Assembly (NCBI GenBank): GCA_002077065.1
Contig: NAJO01000006.1
Coordinates: 930,001 to 994,000, forward strand
Direction: 5' to 3'
DNA length: 64,000 nucleotides
Source: Cryoendolithus antarcticus
Lineage: Eukaryota; Ascomycota; Dothideomycetes; Cladosporiales; Cladosporiaceae
The translations under genes were made by a program, and so were the position numbers. Positions 9,931-20,351 of this stretch are shown piece after piece (position 1 is the first letter of the stretch; each line of letters begins with the position of its first letter). The notes under the pieces are model-generated. The model was given only the letters and a program-made list of their open reading frames with translations. It searched no databases and was not told the origin of the DNA.

Positions 9931-12900
9931 TTACCTCTCACCACCTACACTTCCCTCCTCGCTCTCCTCGCCCGCATTACTCTCAACCTTTCCTTTCTCC
10001 TTCTTCCCCAACTTCAAAACAGTGCTCCACCGTCCACTTATACTACCCCTGCCGTCCTTCAGACTACTCACACTAGCTCCCAGCCCCTCGCTCTCGGCGT
10101 CCGTTTCCTCCATACCCCAGCCTAGCCTCGGACTACCAGTACCGGTAGGTGTAGTCATCCCGTTATCGCCCAAGCGAGACTTGTCGCGCTTGAAAGTCGG
10201 CAGCGAGAACTTGCCGCCAGATGACGACTTGCGAGTGAGTTTCGCCATGAAGGACTCTTTGCCGACGCTGCCGCCGGCGCCGATGACGGGGCTGGCGTTA
10301 GTGATCGAGCCGTCGGTGTAGGAGGGCGTGCGAGCGAGGTCAGAAGATTCGCGTGCCGAGTGGGTGTCTGCGAACGAGGATTCGGTGGTAGTCAAGCTGC
10401 GAGTGTCGCGGGACTTGCGGCTGGTGGGTGGGGAGTTACCGTCGTCTTCTGTATTCGTAAGCGTTGTGTCGAGCTTGGCCGATGAAGCGTCAGAATCTGG
10501 CGCGGAAGGCTTAGCCTTGTCCTTGCTGCCCAGCTTCATAGAGGAGAGGAAGGAGCGGAAGTCCTTTGCGTTGGGGTTGAGCTTGGGTGCTGGGACTTCA
10601 GTCTTGCTCTTGGCTGGAGAAGGCTTGGTCCCGATGGGCGCAAGGTGCGGTTCTTCGTCTGGGTCTAGCGCATCGCTGTCCTCATCTTCCATGATGTCTT
10701 CGGGTGGCCCAGATGCGCCGTGTTGTACGCTTGGTCGCCGCGAGGGATGGCGGCTACCGAACAACCGCGATGGTGCGCCGCCTGTTGTGCTGTTCCATGC
10801 ACCGAATGAAAGTGGACTGCTGCGTGCAGCGTCGTTTGTGGGCCAAGTGTCTACACCCCAGCGACTGCTGTCAAAGCTCGGTCGAGGCAGCTCTGTTGAG
10901 TGCGTCGAGCCCGGTCGTGGAGAAGCAGGGCGCCGTCCGAAGGCAAAGCTACTCGGCCAGCCATCGATTATCTTGTCTTTGCTGAAGGGATTCAGATTGA
11001 ACTGCCGCCTCCTGCTCGCGCCTCCAGGCTCCGCAGTCGAGCCATCCATCAGCCCAACAGTGTGACCTTCCCCAGAGAGGTGACTCAGAGCGCCGCCAAA
11101 TACTGCACCCGAAATGGAACTATTGCGCTTCCTAGCTGCGGAGTCAATCCCTGCAAGATATTGATCGTGACGGGGCATAGACTGAGACTGTACCTTGCCC
11201 AAGCTGGGCAGACCACTCGCAGCATCATCCATACTCGCGTTCTTACCACGCGACTTGCCGAAGACATTGCTGAATCTACTGGCTGTGGTATTACCTGACA
11301 GGCCGGAGAAGGCACGGCCCGAGCGAGTAGAGTGGATCGAGCGCGTGTCAATGTCGTTCAAGTGATCGGGAGAGCTGAGGTGTAGGTTGTTCGCAGAGCC
11401 GCGAGGCGAAGCGAACGCGCTCGGCGGCCGACTATGTATCGATGACGGAGATGCTGGACCAGGACCCTGGTACTCTGTGTGAGCGAGAGGCTGTCCAAGA
11501 CCAGGAAGGATGTTTGACTGGCCAGGCGTCATACCAAGACCTGGTATGCTCGTCAGAGGGTGCGTTGGGCGATCGTCGTCTCCACTGAGTAGATCGGCGG
11601 GTAGTAAAGCACCTGCTCCAGGGCTCATCGGCGCGCCTCCAGTCAGTCTTTCCAGCTCGTCTGCAGGTACTTGAAGTCCTCCGGTAGGATTGTCGTTGAT
11701 GGTCATCCCATTCGTGAGGTTCATGTATGGAGTCGGTCTGGATTGAAAGCCGGGGCCAAAGGCCGAAGCCGTATACGATGCACCTGCGACCGCGGGTGGG
11801 AAGTGCGCAATTCTCGGGCTGCCGTTGCTTGTGCTATGAGCACCCAGACCGTGGCTCCTTTGGCTGTCCGTTCTATGAGGTATCGCTCCAGACGCCGGCG
11901 GCGTAGGGTACTCTTTAGTGACCATTGCGCTAGCAGCTTCCTGGTGGCGTCTGTCAGCACGAAGATGCTCGACGTATTGCGACCAAGCCATGGCTTGTGC
12001 ACGGGCGCTGTCTACTATCTGCGTCATGCGAGCATACTCGGCATGTAGCTGACCCCTAGTGTCCTGCCACATGCGGTCTTCGTCTGCCTCGTATGCGTGC
12101 TGTCGAGCGAGATTCGAGTCGTCTCGATCATGACTCGGCGAGTCATTCTTCGTCGCGCGTTCAATCTTCTTGATCTCTGCATTTAGCTCACGAATACCGT
12201 CATCAAGTGTCTTGCAGGATGCGGCTCTTCCGGCAAGCTTGGGCCGAAGGCACTCAAGCTCTGCTGCCGCATCACTGGCCGTCTTGATCTTCTCCTTATC
12301 AAGCGCGTCGGCCTCGGCCCTGAACTGAACAGCCTCCTTCTGCCACCGTACTACATCCTCCCGGCCTTTCTGGCGCTCGTGCTGCCGAGTACGCAGGGAA
12401 GTCTCATGTTTGTTACGCTCGTTCTGCGCAGCAGTGTTCTGTCTCTCGAGAAGATTCAGATCCCGTCTCAAGTTGCGACTGATCTTATCCTTATCGGCTG
12501 CGTCGGTCTTCAGCGAGTCGCGCTCCTCGATCAAGCTCTCCCGCAATTGCGATTCCTCCTCTTCATCCTCCTTTGCCAATCGCTCAGTCTCCTCGATCTC
12601 ATGTCTGATGATCTCTAGTCGCTCTGTGAGTTGCTGTATACTCTCGGCGCCTTCAGGAGGTTCATTATCGTCAGGCTGCGGGTCGTGTTTGCCTTCGATA
12701 CCGAGTGATGCGGGAGATGGTCGCCTGCCTGAGACACTCTTCTTGTGTGGTATGCCAGTGCTGCTTTCGCGGGTCATAGGTGGAGCCACCAGATCAGGAG
12801 AGGGCGGTGAGATGTGCGTGAGCCCGCGGAAGGGAGTGACTCGGATCGCACTCTGATAAGATAGCTCCGGGTCCTGCTCGTGATGCTCATGGTCCGATCG

Positions 12901-13452
12901 GTAGAAGTCTCCAGTCGTGGCGGGTTTCGTTCGAAAGCGAATGGGCAGACTTTTGCTGCTGAACTCCAGGCTGTTGACGAGAGCCACTCGCACGACATAT
13001 GGTGATCCGGGCTGAAGACCAGTGATCGTGACAGCAAATTCGTGGAAGGAAACGCTATCGACGATGTTCCCATTGACGTGAACCTCATACTTCAGCGTGC
13101 TCTTGTGTTTCTGCTTCTCCGATAATGACCAGTGAATGACGGCGCCATCAGCACGAATTCCGGCGAGATCGATGGTGGGAGTGAGAGGGATGTCGAAGCC
13201 CAGCAGTGCAGCAAGCTCGTCCAGCGGCTTATTCAAGACATTGGAAGCGCGAATGCACAGCCAGAACAGAGCTATGCACACACACACCGGCTTGAACCAG
13301 AATGCTAAGGGAGCAGCTAGGACTTCAATGATATGGCCCAGTAACACTCCGTCTAATGCTGGGACGGATGCGGATGCAGATACTGGTATGAGCGATGTGA
13401 AGGATGCTGCCGCGTGGGTAATGCCAGTGATGGGCGCCTGGCCCTTGGCCAT
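9931..13452 (-). CDS. Large fibronectin-III and coiled-coil protein
   Basis: 1173 residues in one exon; the ATG at 13452 (MAKGQAPITG) is preferred to the longer open frame. A hydrophobic N-terminal region at about 36-73 could form one or two membrane helices. A fibronectin type III domain follows at about 91-178, recognisable by W-S-L...KYEVHVNG and ITGLQPGSPYVVRV. Residues about 275-435 are a long heptad-rich coiled coil. The rest is disordered, rich in Ser, Pro and Gly with phosphorylatable SxxR and SP sites, and ends with K/E-rich sequence. Conserved fungal proteins with this order are known but uncharacterised to me. It shares a divergent promoter with the phosphatidate phosphatase gene. 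Function unknown. Confidence 0.8.
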   Translation of the reverse strand: MAKGQAPITGITHAAASFTSLIPVSASASVPALDGVLLGHIIEVLAAPLAFWFKPVCVCIALFWLCIRASNVLNKPLDELAALLGFDIPLTPTIDLAGIRADGAVIHWSLSEKQKHKSTLKYEVHVNGNIVDSVSFHEFAVTITGLQPGSPYVVRVALVNSLEFSSKSLPIRFRTKPATTGDFYRSDHEHHEQDPELSYQSAIRVTPFRGLTHISPPSPDLVAPPMTRESSTGIPHKKSVSGRRPSPASLGIEGKHDPQPDDNEPPEGAESIQQLTERLEIIRHEIEETERLAKEDEEEESQLRESLIEERDSLKTDAADKDKISRNLRRDLNLLERQNTAAQNERNKHETSLRTRQHERQKGREDVVRWQKEAVQFRAEADALDKEKIKTASDAAAELECLRPKLAGRAASCKTLDDGIRELNAEIKKIERATKNDSPSHDRDDSNLARQHAYEADEDRMWQDTRGQLHAEYARMTQIVDSARAQAMAWSQYVEHLRADRRHQEAASAMVTKEYPTPPASGAIPHRTDSQRSHGLGAHSTSNGSPRIAHFPPAVAGASYTASAFGPGFQSRPTPYMNLTNGMTINDNPTGGLQVPADELERLTGGAPMSPGAGALLPADLLSGDDDRPTHPLTSIPGLGMTPGQSNILPGLGQPLAHTEYQGPGPASPSSIHSRPPSAFASPRGSANNLHLSSPDHLNDIDTRSIHSTRSGRAFSGLSGNTTASRFSNVFGKSRGKNASMDDAASGLPSLGKVQSQSMPRHDQYLAGIDSAARKRNSSISGAVFGGALSHLSGEGHTVGLMDGSTAEPGGASRRRQFNLNPFSKDKIIDGWPSSFAFGRRPASPRPGSTHSTELPRPSFDSSRWGVDTWPTNDAARSSPLSFGAWNSTTGGAPSRLFGSRHPSRRPSVQHGASGPPEDIMEDEDSDALDPDEEPHLAPIGTKPSPAKSKTEVPAPKLNPNAKDFRSFLSSMKLGSKDKAKPSAPDSDASSAKLDTTLTNTEDDGNSPPTSRKSRDTRSLTTTESSFADTHSARESSDLARTPSYTDGSITNASPVIGAGGSVGKESFMAKLTRKSSSGGKFSLPTFKRDKSRLGDNGMTTPTGTGSPRLGWGMEETDAESEGLGASVSSLKDGRGSISGRWSTVLKLGKKEKGKVESNAGEESEEGSVGGER

Positions 13453-13851
13453 AACGATGTGCCGTAGTGAGGAAGCATGCGACGCAGAAGAGTGAATGTG
13501 AGGAGAGACTACAGTACTCCAGTCATGCACAGTACGAAGCGAGAGATCTGAATCAGGCCTTGTGTTTGCGCCTCAGCCGTGACTGCCGCCGCTAAATGGG
13601 GCCGAGAGCCGAGGACGTGGAGCTTGCAGGACTAGCGCAATCATGATCGACAGTTTGCGTGGGGAGAGGTCGGTTGAGGCTGGTCGGCTGCAGGTGGCCC
13701 TACATACACTGCCGTGACTGAAGCAGTACACATATGAGCGTTTGCTTGTTGCGACACTTGCGTTGAGAGGCAGATTCACGCGTATGGGCGTTCATTGACT
13801 GACTGCGCCCGTAAGCGGGACTGACTACATCACACTCATTACATCGCCAGC
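13453..13851. promoter_or_regulatory. Divergent promoter of the FN3 protein and lipin genes
   Basis: 399 bases between two outward-pointing start codons. An ACGCGT (MluI cell-cycle box core) lies at 13778-13783, about 70 bases before the lipin start. Its activity is unproven. No TATA-like element stands out. Confidence 0.45.
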
Positions 13852-16482
13852 ATGAACTACGTGCGCGGTATCGGCTCCAGCGTCAGCAAGACGTGGAACA
13901 GCATCAACCCAGCGACACTAAGCGGCGCAATTGATGTGATAGTCGTAGAGCAGGAGGACGGCTCACTAGCATGTTCGCCCTTCCATATCCGCTTTGGCAA
14001 GTTCAGCCTTCTGCGACCACTGGAGAAGAAGGTCGAATTCAAGACCAATGGCGCAAAGCAGGACTTCCCCATGAAGTTGGGAGAGGGCGGAGAAGCGTTC
14101 TTTGTGTTTGAGACAGCAGAGAGTATACCTGAGGCGCTGCAGACAAGTCCGCTCGTCAGCCCGGTGCAGAGTCCGGAGCTGCGGCCTAGCGTGCCTAATA
14201 CGCCCCTACTGCAAGAGCCAGACCCGTTCGACTTGGAGGGACCGTCAAAGAGTGTGTCGAGTAAAGACGCGTCGCCGAACAAGGCAAGAGACCATGCGAA
14301 GAGTGTCTCGGAGGGCATTCCAATACCCACCAGTCCACACAGAGCGAGGAGTGAGGGAGGCCGATTGACTCCAGAGTCCACCACTCCCGATGCACAGCCC
14401 GAGCGGCGTCTGGCCGAGGACTTCGCAAGCCTGCCAAGGCAAAGATTGATGCCGGGTCTACATCGCAATGCAACGGACAGTGACCTGCCGATGGCCAAGA
14501 CTGCAATCGCACGAAGCATGGACAATGCTGGACAACTCCACCCTCTTTCCCACACAGCAAGGCCGCCTTCACCAGTGCGAACGCGGACTGACAGATCCAC
14601 AAGTCCGCCTCCATGGTCCAAGGAAGAGGCATACTCACGAGCGGTCAATCTCTCCAAGAAGCTATGGACTTCGAACATTGCGACTCAAATTACTGACTCG
14701 GGCGACCTGATGCTCGACATGACTGGCTACAAGTCAGACACTAGCGAAGCATTGCAAGCCGAAGGTATCGCCCGAAAGCTGCTATCACAAGAACTCGAAG
14801 GACCCTACGATATCGGCGCACTGATCGGTGCCGACGAGAAGGGCAACCTCTGGATCTACAGTAGCGAAGAGGCGAAGCAGGCTGCATCACAGAAAGCAGT
14901 CGCCTCAGGTCTGGGTGCTCTTCAAGCCGGCTTCACATCCACAGACGCCCTATCAGACCCCGGCTACCACAGCGATGACGCCCGGAGCGACTACAGTGCC
15001 TCACATGCTCAAGACCGACGCGACAGCGACAGTGGCTTCGGTAGCATGGCCTCTCAATCCTCGTCCCCCACGCAACCTTCCACATCAGCAGGCGATCCAA
15101 ACCGGAACTACGCCAAAACCCTTCGACTCACCTCCGAGCAACTCAAGTCCATGGACCTCAAACCTGGCGCAAACGCCATGTCCTTTTCTGTCAACCGCGC
15201 AACCTGCACGGCCACACTGTGGTACTGGAAACACGACATGCCGATCGTGATCTCAGACATAGACGGCACGATCACAAAGTCAGACGTCCTCGGTCACGTT
15301 CTCACGAGTATAGGTCGGGACTGGACGCATCAGGGCGTGGCGAAACTGTATACCGAGATTTTCAGCAACGGCTACAACTTCCTCTACCTGACCTCACGGT
15401 CTGTAGGCCAAGCCGATAGCACGCGAGGCTACCTGGACGGCGTGCAACAAGACGGCTTTAAGCTGCCAAAAGGTCCCGTGATCCTCTCCCCAGATCGCAC
15501 CATCGCCGCGCTACGGCGCGAAGTCTATCTCCGCAAACCGGAGATCTTCAAAATGGCCTGTCTTCGCGACATCATGGCGCTATTCGCAGGTCAAGGCGGC
15601 GCGAACGACCTGCTGCACGCCTCCGCTGCCGTCGGCTTATCCCAACCTCTGAACCTCCCTCAATCCATCCGTCGCTCTAGTCCCTTCTACGCGGGATTCG
15701 GCAACCGCCTCACAGACGCACTTTCTTATCGCTCCGTCAACATCCCGAGCACGCGCATCTTCACGATAAACTCCAATTCGGAGATCTCCCTTGATCTGCT
15801 AAGTTTAAACACCTACAAAACTGGCTACGCCACGATGCGAGAGACCGTGGACCATTTCTTTCCCCCTGTCGGTCTACGATTGCTCGTCCGAGGCGGGGAG
15901 GAAGATTTCACGGACTTCAATTACTGGCGCGATCGACCTTTAGATATCGGTGATTTCTCGGATTCGGAAGATGGCGAGGATGACGATGAAGAAGTTGCGA
16001 AGACTGCGGCGGGTGAAGGCGACGGTGCGGAAGCCAGAGGCGTGATGAGTCTGGATCTTGAGAGGCTGGAGACGGGGAAGAGTGGGATGGAGGAGAGCAT
16101 TTTGTCGGAATCGACGGTTCTTAGTGAGGATGAGATGGGCGACGATATGCTGGACTCCTATCTTTCCGACCCGCGCGTCAGCTTAGATGAGACGATTTTG
16201 AATACTTTTGAGCGCAATCGGGATGGAGAGGTCATGACAGCTAGTCTACTTGAGGAAGCGGACGACCAGGATGATGATGAGGGCGATGATGATGAAGACG
16301 ACGCCGATGACGAAGGCGAGGTCGAGGATCTTGTGGTTGAGGCTCCGACGACGCCTGATATCGACGTTGTAGCGGGGAGGATGCTGCTCGAGGAAGCTCA
16401 AGGGACACCCCAGAGAGGCGACAGGGAAGGCACGCCGAGACGAAGAAAGGCGATGTTGGATGAGAGTGATAGTAGTGATTGA
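13852..16482 (+). CDS. PAH1: Lipin-family phosphatidate phosphatase (Pah1/Ned1)
   Basis: 876 residues, single exon. The N-LIP domain covers about residues 1-100 (MNYVRGIGSSVSKTWNSINP, then GSLACSPFHIRFGKF and an FVFET strand). The catalytic LNS2/HAD domain begins near 455 and carries the DxDGT nucleophile motif D469-I-D471-G-T, followed by TKSDVLGH and an LTSR strand. The linker of about 330 residues is Ser/Pro-rich, as expected for CDK and Pho85 phosphorylation sites. The C-terminus is highly acidic, the type of tail that recruits Nem1-Spo7 in yeast. The enzyme makes diacylglycerol from phosphatidate at the nuclear/ER membrane and controls membrane growth and storage lipid. Length is close to the yeast protein. 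Confidence 0.95.
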   Translation: MNYVRGIGSSVSKTWNSINPATLSGAIDVIVVEQEDGSLACSPFHIRFGKFSLLRPLEKKVEFKTNGAKQDFPMKLGEGGEAFFVFETAESIPEALQTSPLVSPVQSPELRPSVPNTPLLQEPDPFDLEGPSKSVSSKDASPNKARDHAKSVSEGIPIPTSPHRARSEGGRLTPESTTPDAQPERRLAEDFASLPRQRLMPGLHRNATDSDLPMAKTAIARSMDNAGQLHPLSHTARPPSPVRTRTDRSTSPPPWSKEEAYSRAVNLSKKLWTSNIATQITDSGDLMLDMTGYKSDTSEALQAEGIARKLLSQELEGPYDIGALIGADEKGNLWIYSSEEAKQAASQKAVASGLGALQAGFTSTDALSDPGYHSDDARSDYSASHAQDRRDSDSGFGSMASQSSSPTQPSTSAGDPNRNYAKTLRLTSEQLKSMDLKPGANAMSFSVNRATCTATLWYWKHDMPIVISDIDGTITKSDVLGHVLTSIGRDWTHQGVAKLYTEIFSNGYNFLYLTSRSVGQADSTRGYLDGVQQDGFKLPKGPVILSPDRTIAALRREVYLRKPEIFKMACLRDIMALFAGQGGANDLLHASAAVGLSQPLNLPQSIRRSSPFYAGFGNRLTDALSYRSVNIPSTRIFTINSNSEISLDLLSLNTYKTGYATMRETVDHFFPPVGLRLLVRGGEEDFTDFNYWRDRPLDIGDFSDSEDGEDDDEEVAKTAAGEGDGAEARGVMSLDLERLETGKSGMEESILSESTVLSEDEMGDDMLDSYLSDPRVSLDETILNTFERNRDGEVMTASLLEEADDQDDDEGDDDEDDADDEGEVEDLVVEAPTTPDIDVVAGRMLLEEAQGTPQRGDREGTPRRRKAMLDESDSSD

Positions 16483-16650
16483 GTCGCAGCATCTTGGGGC
16501 TTGGATGTAATACCATGCATTGGGCAGGCGCTGTGAAAGAAGGATTGGTAGCGAGGCGTTCTGGCGCTTGGGGATGTAGGATTAAGGCATAGATTCGTCG
16601 CTGCAAAAGCTTTTGAAGGTCTGGATGACTTGACATACCCGACCTTACGC

Positions 16651-17319
16651 TCACTTCCTTCCTGCTTCGCCATCTCGCTCCTGCATCATGTCCACAATCC
16701 AGTCCGCCACTTGGCCCTTTCCCGCCATCTGCGTCCTACTAAGCCCTTTCGCCCCCTCAATTCGTCCTAGACACCCCTCCTCGCCACAGGCACACTGAAA
16801 GCCTCGACCCATACTCCACTCCGTGCACGGATAGAAGAACGTCACGCCCTCTCCCTTCTTCACTTCTCTCTCACCGACTCTGACTTGGCCCGCTATGCCG
16901 CGCTCGCCTGACTTTACTGTTGCAGGGGCGTTGAGGCCAGGCGTGAAGCGCACGGGAAGACTGCTCGGGTAAGTGCCAGTCTGCGGGTCCGGGGAGAAGA
17001 TATGGATTGAAGCTGTCGGGTTGCAAGAATGGTTTAGATATAGCAAAGGGCTATTGAGCTCGATATGCGTTGTACGAGAGGTCTGAACTGTGGAGTAGAG
17101 GGGCGTAGGCTCGGGAGTATGGGTTGTGATGTAGGCTATGTGGGTGTTGGGTTCGAGATGGCGAGTTGCGATTAAGGAATGGGAATCTGTCGCTGCATCG
17201 TACTCGTATGCTATGAATTTGTCGAGGCTAGATGTGGTGATGGGGAACAACGGCTCTGAAATTCGAGGCGAGGCGTCAGATGGTCTTTGCGTGTCGTTGA
17301 TAGGATTTGAGTCTGGCAT
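16651..17319 (-). CDS. Short SET-domain protein with post-SET cysteines
   Basis: 222 residues, single exon from ATG 17319. The SET signature NHSCNP is at residues 96-101, the later aromatic segment GVTFFYPCTEW near 158-168, and a post-SET cluster with C176, C178 and C183 (CACGEEGCLG). The N-terminal part of the usual SET fold is short, and no pre-SET is present. It matches the compact fungal SET proteins often annotated as putative lysine methyltransferases. Whether it is active is not clear, since the first SET strand and the GxG loop are weak. It converges on the lipin gene with 168 bases between stops. Confidence 0.8.
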   Translation of the reverse strand: MPDSNPINDTQRPSDASPRISEPLFPITTSSLDKFIAYEYDAATDSHSLIATRHLEPNTHIAYITTHTPEPTPLYSTVQTSRTTHIELNSPLLYLNHSCNPTASIHIFSPDPQTGTYPSSLPVRFTPGLNAPATVKSGERGIAGQVRVGEREVKKGEGVTFFYPCTEWSMGRGFQCACGEEGCLGRIEGAKGLSRTQMAGKGQVADWIVDMMQERDGEAGRK

Positions 17320-17765
17320 CGTGGCCGCTTGCTGGATGTTGTCAAGTCTCGTGAGCGTGTTTGAGCTTTCAAGCTTGTGTTCGGGAAGCGTTGCTTGTCT
17401 GACTACTAAGGTCTGTACATCTCGACGGGACGACTCGGTCGATCTGAGTACCCCGCAGTGCCCCGTGTCAACGGTGTCATGCTACAGTCGTTTCGTGGGT
17501 CCGATCGGAGCTGCGTGATCGTGCCAGCGCGAGCGCCTCAGCCGGTCAAGCGGAATTCTGGGGATAGATGTTTCCAACGTGAGCAGGAAAACCATCGAGA
17601 TCTTGCAGATTGCGGTGGGTGTTTCATTGCAAGAGCGGGTATCTAGAAGTCTCATAAAGTCGTAGCTACATACTCTCATTAGCAAGATCTCGTGGACTAC
17701 CCAGTCTTCCATAGCCATATTTTGTCATCGTTCTCTTGACAGCAGGCGGTGGGCGTCGGACGTGG
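17320..17765. other. Intergenic: SET gene promoter and SFR1 3' UTR
   Basis: Both neighbours are on the minus strand, so this stretch holds the SET gene promoter and the end of the SFR1 transcript. A minus-strand open frame of 78 codons at 17482-17718 has no recognisable features. Confidence 0.4.
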
Positions 17766-18682
17766 TCAAGTCACCCATCTTTGTCCTTCTTTGTCGTACC
17801 CGATCACATCCAGCTCCACATTCAGCGTGCGAAGCATCATATCCATGGTGAATGACTGTGGAATGGTTAGCAGACAACTCTCGCGCACAAGCTCAACATT
17901 GAACTCACATCATCGTCCCCACCGCCCTCCATCCACACTTCCTTCCTCCCATCTCCCCCTGAATCATCCTGACACCGCTCATCTACATCCGCCGCATCCT
18001 CCCTCTCCCTCCTACATCGCCTCTTCTCCTTCTTCCGCCACTCAACCTCTTCCTCCGGCAACTCCTCTCCCTGACTATCAAACTCACAATCCCCATCATC
18101 CTCCTCTGGTGCCGCCTCCTTCCATTCTCCCAGTCCGTTCGCCCTTTCGAACCTTCCCTTCTCGCTCTCCCGCCAAGCCTCCACGCCGCCCATCTTCTGC
18201 ACGCGCTCTTTGACGCTGCCAAAGAGTTCTTCTGCTGCTGCTTGGGAGGCTAGCCGCCATTTGAGCGTCAGGTCTTCGAGTTCTGTGTCCGGGGTGGCGA
18301 GGTACTTGGCAGCGGTTGTGAGGGTGTCGATGTCGGTCTTGATGGTTTTGATGCGAAGTTCGAGGGTTGTGAGGGATTTTTGGAGGGCGAGTTCGGCGGG
18401 GTCGGTGCGTTTGGTTGTGAAGGAGGGTGTCGGGCGGGCTGCCGGGCGTGTTGCTGGAGGTCGGACTGGCGTAGCGACAGCAGTGCGCGGCGTAGACTTG
18501 GCTTCTGTGACAGGGTCTGCGGTGTAAGAGATGGTATGGGCGAGAGTGCTGGGGGTATATGGCCTGTTCGCCGCATTGTGCGTGGGCTGTAGTGGGGCCC
18601 GGATCGAATCTTTGGCATGCTTGAACGGCGAGACGAAGGGCTTGTTGAACTTGCGACGCTTCGCTGGTGCTGGCGAGAACAT
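17766..18682 (-). CDS. SFR1: Swi5-dependent recombination mediator Sfr1/Mei5-like
   Basis: Two exons (18682-17909 and 17855-17766) encode 287 residues. The 53-nt intron starts GTGAGT, has CTAAC and ends ACAG. The N-terminus is basic (AKRRKFNKPFVSPFK) and the middle disordered. The C-terminal half is the Sfr1 coiled-coil domain: a helix with LELRIKTIKTDIDTL, then LTLKWRLASQAAAEELF and KMGGVEAWRE. The spliced end SFTMDMMLRTLNVELDVIGY fits the family terminus and would be lost if the intron were retained. Sfr1 pairs with Swi5 to stimulate Rad51 and Dmc1 strand exchange. ATG 18682 is chosen because the conserved basic N-terminus starts there; ATG 18733 is possible. Two MCB-type elements lie upstream. 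Confidence 0.85.
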
Positions 18683-19134
18683 CGCTTCGAGAGTTCGTGA
18701 CGAGATGGTGGCGGACAGTCCGATTTGGAGCATGTCATGGACCACAAAGTGATTTCATGGCATCTTGGGAGACGCGTCGAGACGCGTCGACGTCACTGCA
18801 TCCCCAGACGTCACCTCTTCCATGCAAGTCGTCTGAATACTTACGCTGTGACACCTCGGGTAGACTTCATCGAGGTTCGTCAAGAGGATAATTGGTCTCC
18901 CATTGAGCTGTCGTCCCGATCGCAATGATCGCACCAGTGGACACTGCGGCTCGGTGGGACGTCTCACGACATGTAAGTGCGCTCGAGCGCAGTCCATGCT
19001 AGGCTGTGGCCCAGGAGCAAGCACGGCAAGTGCATCCAGTCCCAACATCGAGGTAACGCATTCCTCTTCATCAGGTATCTCCAACCTTCCTATCGATCCA
19101 TCCTGCACTTCATCACGTCCTCATTGGAGCTAGC
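18683..19134. promoter_or_regulatory. Divergent promoter region, SFR1 and paralogue P3
   Basis: 452 bases. The SFR1-proximal part carries a tandem pair of ACGCGT hexamers described separately. TGACGT-type cores follow near 18788-18812. The P3 side has nothing recognised. Confidence 0.45.
18772..18787. promoter_or_regulatory. Tandem MluI cell-cycle boxes upstream of SFR1
   Basis: ACGCGT occurs at 18772-18777 and again at 18782-18787, exactly 10 bases apart (about one helical turn), within a 10-bp tandem repeat of GACGCGTCGA. They sit 90-105 bases upstream of the preferred SFR1 start. MCB elements bind MBF (Mbp1/Swi6) and drive G1/S expression of replication and repair genes in yeasts. Binding in this fungus is inferred. 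Confidence 0.5.
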
Positions 19135-20025
19135 ATGAAGACCAAGCCCCCAGTACCACCAAAGCCGCTATCTCTACGGCTCAGACCATTCTGTTTCCTA
19201 GACCTCCCTACCGAGCTGCGCGATTGTATGTACGGTTTCTACTTCGCCGATAACGAGCCTGATGGATCTATGATCGATTTCATGGACCTGGCGCAAACGC
19301 GACCCTCGACAGCCCTGTTGTCAACGTGCCGTCAAATTCGCGAGGAGACTCAGTCGCGATGGCGAGCTGCGGACCGAAGGTTTTGGCAGTGCCACAGGTT
19401 CTGGCTGTCTACGCAGCTTCTCCCGAGTACTGACGTATTCCATTCCTGGCTGTATCAAGAATGTGAGCGCAGGCGGACTGGAATGCCAGTCGTCGGGCCC
19501 AAACCTTCAACGAAGATGACTGTGATGATTGCGAAGCTGTTTTCAAGGAAACTATGTCCAGCCTGAGCCACGGACTCAGAACACCATCCTCGGCGACTTC
19601 GAGTCTGAAAGCTTCAAGATCAGTAACGTCACGACACTTGGGCGCTTGGTCAATCGCCTGCACCGCCTGCAGCTGGGCTACAGTCCAGAGCAGTGCCAGA
19701 CAACCCTCGTGGCATGGTAGGCACTCGATCAGGAGGGCGCTCAGCAGAGCTCATACTCGGAGTTGTACGATCATTCCGGATTGACTGGCGACGCCGATAG
19801 CGACTACAGCACGGGGAGTGAGCAGGTCGAGAGAGTCAGCGAACAGGGTATGCTACAGAGCGTGACGAAGTTCCTGAGGGATGAGTCTCAGGAGCGGTCG
19901 CCAGAGATGTATGGTGGGACGTACGATGCTGTTCTTTCAGGGGCATGCTTACGCCTCGGTTGGCAGGGATGTTCGATGACTTGGAGGAAGGTGGTAATTT
20001 CATGCTGGAGGGCGATCCGCATTAG
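19135..20025 (+). pseudogene. Paralogue P3, decayed copy of the F-box/2EXR-like family
   Basis: The first 120 codons are intact and strongly family-like (LPTELRDCMYGFYF, EPDGSMIDF, then STCRQI, RWRAADRRFWQCHRFWL). The frame then breaks: family sequence (ILGDFESESFKISN, TLGRLVNRLHRLQLGY) resumes in another frame from about 19575. That frame meets a TAG at 19718-19720, and family-like sequence continues beyond it (SEQGMLQSVTKFL). A third frame change is needed to reach the terminal EGGNFMLEGDP block ending at a TAG at 20023-20025. Three independent lesions make a functional full-length product very unlikely. A truncated product of 143 residues could still be made from 19135. Introns do not explain the breaks, since intact relatives are intronless here. 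Confidence 0.75.
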
Positions 20026-20351
20026 ACATGACTACTTGCGGCAGTCTTGACGGATTTTCGAGATCCTGGACCGTAACCCAATTGTATATGGCGTTGGTAG
20101 GAAAAGAGCAACCGTACCTGTCGACTCCTTCAGTGACCCGACCGTCTCGGGCATGATGTGCCACACGAGCTTCCTTGATTCGTTGCTCTCTTGTAGCCAT
20201 CCGGTGCACAGATGCTTGAACATGGTCTGACACCTGCAAGCGTATCGTATGCAGAGAGATTACATTGAGTGGAGCGACACCGCATGTTGGGTGCACGAGC
20301 TGTTCCGCTGCAGGCCACCGTCTTGTCCGCGGTGCAAGTAGGTAGCAAACA
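20026..20351. other. Spacer between paralogues P3 and P4
   Basis: 326 bases, expected to hold the P4 promoter. No element recognised. Confidence 0.4.
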
